Of a stretch of 19,368 nucleotides of DNA, positions 14,277 to 19,368 are shown piece after piece (position 1 is the first letter of the stretch; every line of letters begins with the position of its first letter). A program made the translations under genes and the position numbers. Origin of the DNA: CANJUD01 sp043750035 (lineage in GTDB: Bacteria > Bacteroidota > Bacteroidia > UKL13-3); NCBI GenBank assembly GCA_043750035.1, contig JAYVCI010000046.1, forward strand, positions 1 through 19,368, read 5' to 3'. The notes beneath the pieces are model-generated. The model saw only the letters and a program-made list of their open reading frames with translations. It searched no databases and was not told where the DNA came from.

Positions 14277-15053
14277 ATGGGGAAACTAATTTACAATATA
14301 TTGAATAACAATGCATTGAAAATCTATTTTTATTGCCTGATTTTAATTGCTGCTTCTTGCAAAAGTGCGAAAGAAACAAATGGCACCCTCATCATCCAGT
14401 TCGACCATTATATTTCTGCCGAACCACTTCAGTTTAAAAGTGCAATTAAATATACCAATAAATCGGGTAATAAATACAATATTGGTGTTTGCAGATACAT
14501 TGTTGGCAAATTTGCATTAACACGCGATAATGGCTTGATAGAATATCTAGATGCTTATCATGTGGTAGATGCTGATGACCCCAACACACAAAAAATTACC
14601 GTTGCAAATGTAAAACCTGGCAATTACAAAGCAATTTCATTTATAGTGGGAGTGGACTCCGCTTCAAATAATGATTATTTGGCAAATGGCACCAAACCTG
14701 CCGGACTCGCTAGCGATGTGTCAATGGGATGGTCAGGTATGGGCTTTAGGTTTGTTGTTTTAGAAGGTGATTATTATAAAGACCAAAATTCTACTACCAA
14801 ATTATCTTATGGATACCATGTAGGATTAAATGAAAATTTGAATTCCTATAATTTCAGTACCAGTACCTTTAACATAAATGGCAACCAAAAAACGGCAAAT
14901 GTTAAAGTGGATTTTGCCAAGTTTTTCGATGGTATAAACCAATGGGATATCAGTATGGAAGAGACCAACCATTCAGAGAACAGCAAGAAAGCTGATACCC
15001 GTAAATTGGGACAAAATATAGGGCAAATGTTTAGTTTAACGGCAATCAATTAA
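14277..15053 (+). CDS. MbnP-like lipoprotein
   Basis: A 258-residue lipoprotein: a hydrophobic signal (IYFYCLILIAASC) ends in a lipobox-like AASC with Cys28. The domain that follows has the layout of the MbnP family: a beta-strand with CRYIVGKFALTRDNG (72-86), the AYHVVDAD turn (93-100), VKPGNYKAISFIVGVD (112-127), then MGWSGMGFRF (150-159) followed by VLEGDY, and a His-containing YGYHVGL (178-184). MbnP was first described with methanobactin copper uptake; its partner MbnH oxidises one MbnP tryptophan to kynurenine to create a copper site. Candidate tryptophans here are W152 and W223. The gene is followed after 2 bp by a di-heme enzyme gene, the expected partner. The exact ligand is unproven. 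The first ATG is the only start giving a signal peptide. Confidence 0.75.
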   Translation: MGKLIYNILNNNALKIYFYCLILIAASCKSAKETNGTLIIQFDHYISAEPLQFKSAIKYTNKSGNKYNIGVCRYIVGKFALTRDNGLIEYLDAYHVVDADDPNTQKITVANVKPGNYKAISFIVGVDSASNNDYLANGTKPAGLASDVSMGWSGMGFRFVVLEGDYYKDQNSTTKLSYGYHVGLNENLNSYNFSTSTFNINGNQKTANVKVDFAKFFDGINQWDISMEETNHSENSKKADTRKLGQNIGQMFSLTAIN

Positions 15054-15055
15054 CT

Positions 15056-16180
15056 ATGGGAAACATCTACAAAATATTTTTCTTGCTGGTTTTTATTTGG
15101 TTTGCATCCTGTAGAATTGACAAACGTTTTGACAATTCACTAGGCAATCAAACCCTCACGCCATATTCTCTTTCACTTCCCACAGGTTTTTCTGACCCAA
15201 GCCCCATTGATAACCCATTAAGTGTTGAAGGTATAGCACTGGGCCGCAAACTTTTTTACGACAAAATTCTTTCTGCCAACAATACACAAGCATGTGCTAC
15301 TTGCCACGATTTAAAATTTGGCTTTACAGATAACAACAATCAATTTAGCGAGGGTCTAGATAAAATCAAAGGGAACCGCAATGCCATGCCCTTGTTCAAC
15401 CTCAACTGGAAAACGCACGGTTTGTTTTGGGATGGACGGAGTGCTACTATGGAAACACAAGCTCTTGAACCCATTCAAAACCCTATAGAAATGCATCAAA
15501 CTTTAGATGCAACTGTAGCTAAACTAAAAGCACATACTCAATACCCCGCATTATTTAAGCAAGTATTTGGTTCTGCGGATATAAAACCAGAAATGGTAGG
15601 GAAAGCAATTGCTCAGTTTGAACGTACGATGTTGTCTTTTAATAGTAAGTTTGATAAGTTAAATCTCTTACAAAAATATTTAAGCCATTCACAAAAAATC
15701 TTAAACGGAGATACTAATTATTTTAATCAAGTTCCAAGTTCAATTGAGCGTGGTATGTTAGTTTTTTATATGGCTAACCAAAGGTTTAGTGGACATTGTT
15801 CACATTGCCACGGTACCCTGCCAAAAGGCAAAGACCTGTTATTTACCGATGACAGATTTCATAACAACGGTTTAATTACCAAAGATTCAGGAAGAGCTGC
15901 TTTTACAAAAAATCCTTATGATATGGGTTTCTTTATCACGCCAAGTGTACGTAATTTGGCCTTCACAGCACCCTACATGCACGACGGCCGTTTAAAAACA
16001 CTTACTGAGGTAATAGACCATTATACCAATGGGGTTCCAAATTTAGTTGACCCAACTACAAAAACAGATTTCTCAAAACCACTGCAACTTACTCAATCCG
16101 ATAAAACAGATTTGCTGAATTTTTTGTTAGCGTTAACCGATAGCTCGTTTATTGAAAACCCTGATTTTAAAAACCCTTAA
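15056..16180 (+). CDS. di-heme cytochrome c peroxidase / MauG-MbnH family lipoprotein
   Basis: A 374-residue periplasmic lipoprotein: MGNIYKIFFLLVFIWFASC ends in the lipidated Cys19. Two c-type heme sites are visible, C80-A-T-C83-H84 and C248-S-H-C251-H252, together with the family motifs LGRKLFYD (62-69), FWDGRS (124-129), NPIEMH (142-147), FERTMLSFNSKFDK (188-201) and APYMHDGR (305-312), which carries a conserved Met/His segment. This is the bacterial di-heme peroxidase/MauG superfamily. Co-transcription with the MbnP-like gene (2-bp spacing) makes an MbnH-type role, oxidising a tryptophan of the partner, more likely than simple H2O2 detoxification. Plain peroxidase activity remains an alternative. 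Maturation would need a cytochrome c assembly system encoded elsewhere. Confidence 0.93.
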   Translation: MGNIYKIFFLLVFIWFASCRIDKRFDNSLGNQTLTPYSLSLPTGFSDPSPIDNPLSVEGIALGRKLFYDKILSANNTQACATCHDLKFGFTDNNNQFSEGLDKIKGNRNAMPLFNLNWKTHGLFWDGRSATMETQALEPIQNPIEMHQTLDATVAKLKAHTQYPALFKQVFGSADIKPEMVGKAIAQFERTMLSFNSKFDKLNLLQKYLSHSQKILNGDTNYFNQVPSSIERGMLVFYMANQRFSGHCSHCHGTLPKGKDLLFTDDRFHNNGLITKDSGRAAFTKNPYDMGFFITPSVRNLAFTAPYMHDGRLKTLTEVIDHYTNGVPNLVDPTTKTDFSKPLQLTQSDKTDLLNFLLALTDSSFIENPDFKNP

Positions 16181-16220
16181 TTTTTTTTTATATTATAATA
16201 AGATAGAAAAAACATAAAAG

Positions 16221-19200
16221 ATGGCCAAACATAAAAATATATCAATAAATTTAAAACTAGTTCTCGTAATTGGTTTGTTTTTGTTTGGAGCATTTTCATA
16301 TAATAAAACCACTGCTCAGTCATACTGTACACCATATACCAATACCTTTGGCAGATGTTGTGGTGCAGCCTCGCCCATTGGTTTGGACACTGTTACTTTT
16401 GGCAGTTCCATAAATAATGCTACTTCATATAATGCATATAAAAACTATTATAATTTCACCAATATAAGTGCATGTGTTACTGCAGGCTCAGCTTACTTTA
16501 TGCAAGTAAATGCCGCTGGTAGTAGTTATGATCATGCCATCTGTGTTTGGATTGATTGGAATGCAGATGCCACTTTCGATTCTACAGAAATAGTAATGAG
16601 CGATACAATGATTAATGCAGGAGGTAGTGTTTCCGATTCTATATATATTCCTTCAAATCAAAATAGCGGAAACTACCGCATGCGTGTTTTAGGAGATTAC
16701 TACTATTATTATGCGATGCAAGGTGCTAAGTTTAATCCATGCCAATGTTATTATGGAGAATACCAAGATTATTATATAAAAGTATCGGCTAGTTCGGGGA
16801 TCGATGTTTTTGCAGGTTATATCTCTAAACCTTCAACAAAAAGCGTTCCTTTAAATACAGATTTTGATATTGATATTATTGTGGGGAACCTAGCAGCTAC
16901 AACTATAGATTCAGTTGAAGTTGGATATACAATTGATAATGGAAGTGCAACTACCAAAACAATAACCGGACTTACTTTAACGCCATGTTCAAATTCATCC
17001 GCAATCAATATAACAAATACTGCAAAAGTTACCTCAGCTGGCAGTCATATACTAAAAGTATGGGTGAACAAGCCAAACGGTGTAGATCCAGATGACAATC
17101 CCAATAATGATACAATAACCACTTATGTGTGTACTTCCTTGTCAGGAAACCTAACCATCGACCCAAGCTCATCCGCATCAAATACCAATTTCGTGGACTT
17201 CACTTCTGCGGTTGACAAACTGAATAAATGTGGTGTAAACGGTGCCGTCAAATTTACAATTTCTTCTGGTACGTATTCCGAACAAATTGTTATAGGTGCA
17301 GTTAATGGTGCATCATCTGCAAATACAATCACATTTGATGGGGTTGATGCAAGCACACGTATATTAACTACAGCCAATGCTGGTGTTACTTTTAAGTACG
17401 ATGGGGCATCATATATCATAGTCAAAAATCTGACTATTGAAAATACTTCAAGCAACAATGCTATTGCAGTGCAATTGATGAATGCTTCTCAATATAATAC
17501 TTTTGATAGTTGTAAAATTAAATTGACGAGCTCCAATTATCCCAATATAGCATTTGGAGGAATGGACGCTACATATTCTAATACTGGGGATTTTGCTAAC
17601 TATACTACGGTCGACCATTCTGAAATTTCAGGTGGTTATATTACGGTATGTTTTAATGCAGATTATAATAAAAGCAACCACCACAATAAAATAAAAAATA
17701 CCTATATACATGGTGGCTCAAACTATGGGGCATATTTTATATATCAAGATTACGCATTGTTCGAAAAATGTAATATTACTTCCAATAATGGATACCCATT
17801 ATATACCCAATATGTAAAATATACAGATTTCTTGAGCAACAATATCCATGGTCGGAATTATGCATTTTATTCATATTATTTGAGAGAATGTAATATTATA
17901 AACAACCAAATTTACAACTCGCAATATGCAAGTGCTTATGCATATTACAGTACCGATCTGAAATTCTACCATAATTCTTTATATAATGATTATACAAGTA
18001 ATCCCTATGGTTTATATATATATTCAGGCTCAGGTTGGGATGTGCGTAATAATATATTTTCACTTGGTGGAAATTCAGGATATGCATTATATGTATCATC
18101 TGCTAGTTGTCTAAAATCATGCGATTATAATATATATAATAATGGCCAAAGTTCAAACTTTGTATATATAGGAAGTTCTTATGCAAATATAGCCGCACTT
18201 ACTAATAATCCAAACGGGTTGAATACCACAATCTATGACAATACTCCTGCATTCTACAGCACATCTGCACCCATCGACCTGCACTTAACTTCTGCAAACG
18301 CATCCCCTAGAGGTGATGGTTCTGTTGGTACCTCAACTGACATAGACGGTGATGGTCGTTGTACTTTTGCACCCTCAGTTGGTTGCGATGAAAGTAAGTA
18401 TAATGCAGGGTTACCAAAGGCCAGTTTCTCTATGCCAGATACCGGATATATAAATAGTCCAGTACTTTGTTTTAATGGAGCAGGCCCCAAAGACCCCAAA
18501 GCCCATCAATGGTTTACTGATTGTGCGGTGAATGCATCTCCAATTGCAAATACATTAAATTTTACCAGTCAATGGTCTGCTACTGGAACTTATTATATTA
18601 AATTAGTCACCCAAAGTTGCTCAGGGTTCGATACACTTTGTAAAACTATAGTAATAATTAATCCTTCAAAACCGCCAACTGCCGATTTTGTGGCAAACGT
18701 TAACACCATAGAACAAGGCGACACAATAGACTTTACCGACCTTAGCACCGATGGTCCAACTGCTTGGAATTGGTCTGTGAGTTGGACTGTGAGTGGGGGG
18801 GCAGGAGCACAAGTAAAATTTGTAAAGTCAACAATTAATACATACCAGAATACTTCAGTTGTTTTTAATTATCCAGGTTATTATACTATTTGTTTAACAG
18901 CATCTAACTCAATAGGCAGTACACAGATTTGCAAAAAACTATATATTGAAGTACTGAAAGTTGAGCTTATGTGCAATACAACTTTATCACGCGAAGCACA
19001 TGCCAAGTTTTATGATGATGGTGGTAAAAATGCGAACTATAATTCGGGCTCACAACCTTGCACCATGTTGATAGATCCTTGTGCATCGGAAATTACACTT
19101 GACTTTAAGAATTTTAGCGTGAACCAATATTATGGTTTTCTTAAAATATGGGATGGTAAAAATAAATCGGGCAAACCTTTCCATAGTGGTAATGGTTATA

Positions 19201-19368
19201 ATACAAACCCAGGAACCCTTGTTGCAAAATCAGGCATGATGTTTATAGAGTGGACTCCGCCACCATATTCATATTATACCTCTGTTGGTTGGGAAGCTGA
19301 GTGGACTTCGGTTGCTAAGAATGCTACAAAACCATCAGCAAAATTCACTTCTAAAGATACTTTTTATG
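16221..19368 (+). CDS. very large secreted multidomain surface protein (GEVED, beta-helix, PKD, CUB), 3' end outside the window
   Basis: From ATG 16221 the frame stays open for 1049 codons to the window end. An N-terminal signal peptide (hydrophobic LVLVIGLFLFGAFS, cleavage near TTAQ, 30-33) is followed by a GEVED-like domain at about 90-192 (CVWIDWNADATFDSTE ... YGEYQDYYIKV), then a CARDB-like beta-sandwich at about 195-303. A right-handed parallel beta-helix runs from about 310 to 690 (short repeating strands of the type NNxIxN and FxxCxI, very rich in Tyr and Asn). Next come the DIDGDGRCTFAPSVGCDE segment that commonly closes such helices, an Ig-like section (about 730-812), a PKD domain (about 815-912, DFTDLSTDGPTAWNW) and a CUB-like domain (about 917-1030, DDGGKNANYNSG ... 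LKIWDGKNKSG). KPSAKFTSKDTF begins a further PKD. Such proteins are commonly secreted by the type IX system via a C-terminal domain, which is not in view. Probable adhesin or matrix protein. Confidence 0.9.
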   Translation, partial: MAKHKNISINLKLVLVIGLFLFGAFSYNKTTAQSYCTPYTNTFGRCCGAASPIGLDTVTFGSSINNATSYNAYKNYYNFTNISACVTAGSAYFMQVNAAGSSYDHAICVWIDWNADATFDSTEIVMSDTMINAGGSVSDSIYIPSNQNSGNYRMRVLGDYYYYYAMQGAKFNPCQCYYGEYQDYYIKVSASSGIDVFAGYISKPSTKSVPLNTDFDIDIIVGNLAATTIDSVEVGYTIDNGSATTKTITGLTLTPCSNSSAINITNTAKVTSAGSHILKVWVNKPNGVDPDDNPNNDTITTYVCTSLSGNLTIDPSSSASNTNFVDFTSAVDKLNKCGVNGAVKFTISSGTYSEQIVIGAVNGASSANTITFDGVDASTRILTTANAGVTFKYDGASYIIVKNLTIENTSSNNAIAVQLMNASQYNTFDSCKIKLTSSNYPNIAFGGMDATYSNTGDFANYTTVDHSEISGGYITVCFNADYNKSNHHNKIKNTYIHGGSNYGAYFIYQDYALFEKCNITSNNGYPLYTQYVKYTDFLSNNIHGRNYAFYSYYLRECNIINNQIYNSQYASAYAYYSTDLKFYHNSLYNDYTSNPYGLYIYSGSGWDVRNNIFSLGGNSGYALYVSSASCLKSCDYNIYNNGQSSNFVYIGSSYANIAALTNNPNGLNTTIYDNTPAFYSTSAPIDLHLTSANASPRGDGSVGTSTDIDGDGRCTFAPSVGCDESKYNAGLPKASFSMPDTGYINSPVLCFNGAGPKDPKAHQWFTDCAVNASPIANTLNFTSQWSATGTYYIKLVTQSCSGFDTLCKTIVIINPSKPPTADFVANVNTIEQGDTIDFTDLSTDGPTAWNWSVSWTVSGGAGAQVKFVKSTINTYQNTSVVFNYPGYYTICLTASNSIGSTQICKKLYIEVLKVELMCNTTLSREAHAKFYDDGGKNANYNSGSQPCTMLIDPCASEITLDFKNFSVNQYYGFLKIWDGKNKSGKPFHSGNGYNTNPGTLVAKSGMMFIEWTPPPYSYYTSVGWEAEWTSVAKNATKPSAKFTSKDTFY

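Noticed and set aside
14206..14379. 58-residue N-terminal extension of YajQ
   Set aside because: The YajQ family starts at MASFDI; the extension is low-complexity, overlaps the MbnP-like gene's start and lies upstream of a candidate -7 element.
17123..18499. Minus-strand frames inside the large surface-protein gene
   Set aside because: They are shadows of the continuous plus-strand reading frame with its signal peptide and recognisable domains.

Overview
The window looks like a low-GC chromosome segment from a member of the Bacteroidota, probably the Sphingobacteriia/Chitinophagia/Cytophagia side. This is inferred from several -7 promoter elements of the type TAnnTTTG, weak or absent Shine-Dalgarno sequences, lipoprotein signal peptides, a DUF420 membrane protein, a SWIM-finger relic, and a huge secreted beta-helix/PKD/CUB protein. 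No rRNA, tRNA, CRISPR array, transposase or integrase was seen.

Left block (1-6657, all minus strand). Reading in the direction of transcription, it starts with a 25-codon relic of an XRE-type helix-turn-helix gene. Then come an ABC exporter, a HlyD-type adaptor and a TolC-type outer-membrane protein joined by ATGA stop/start overlaps. A minimal MscS-like channel and dihydroorotase (PyrC) follow. The block ends with the 5' end of a second XRE-type gene that overlaps pyrC by ATGA and leaves the window at base 1. The two XRE starts encode the same first 12 residues but differ mostly at synonymous sites. The ABC protein is the most striking gene: its reading frame is intact, yet the Walker A lysine, Q-loop, signature, Walker B/catalytic pair and H-loop are all altered. 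The trio therefore looks like a type-1-secretion-like export apparatus built around an ATPase that should not hydrolyse ATP in the usual way.

Middle block (6792-10358). A TerC-family membrane protein and a small lipoprotein lie on the minus strand. A TetR-family regulator lies on the plus strand. The region between lipoprotein and regulator is dense in signals: back-to-back -7 elements forming a 12-bp inverted repeat, three copies of a TTATCAGCC-like site, and one of two copies of an 18-bp perfect palindrome. Behind the TetR gene is a decayed SWIM zinc-finger gene (stop codon, frameshift, lost cysteine), then a heptanucleotide tandem repeat touching the stop codon of a DUF420 membrane protein.

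Right block (10546-19368). It begins with glyA (serine hydroxymethyltransferase), followed by a threefold 42-44 bp repeat whose last copy closes into a terminator-like hairpin. Next are a convergent OmpA-domain protein with the OmpA domain at the N-terminus, and a YajQ-family nucleotide-binding protein. Divergent from yajQ is a two-gene plus-strand unit resembling the MbnP/MbnH pair (a lipoprotein with a conserved Trp motif plus a di-heme MauG/CcpA-type enzyme). Last is a very long surface protein that begins at 16221 and is still open at the window end (at least 1049 residues).
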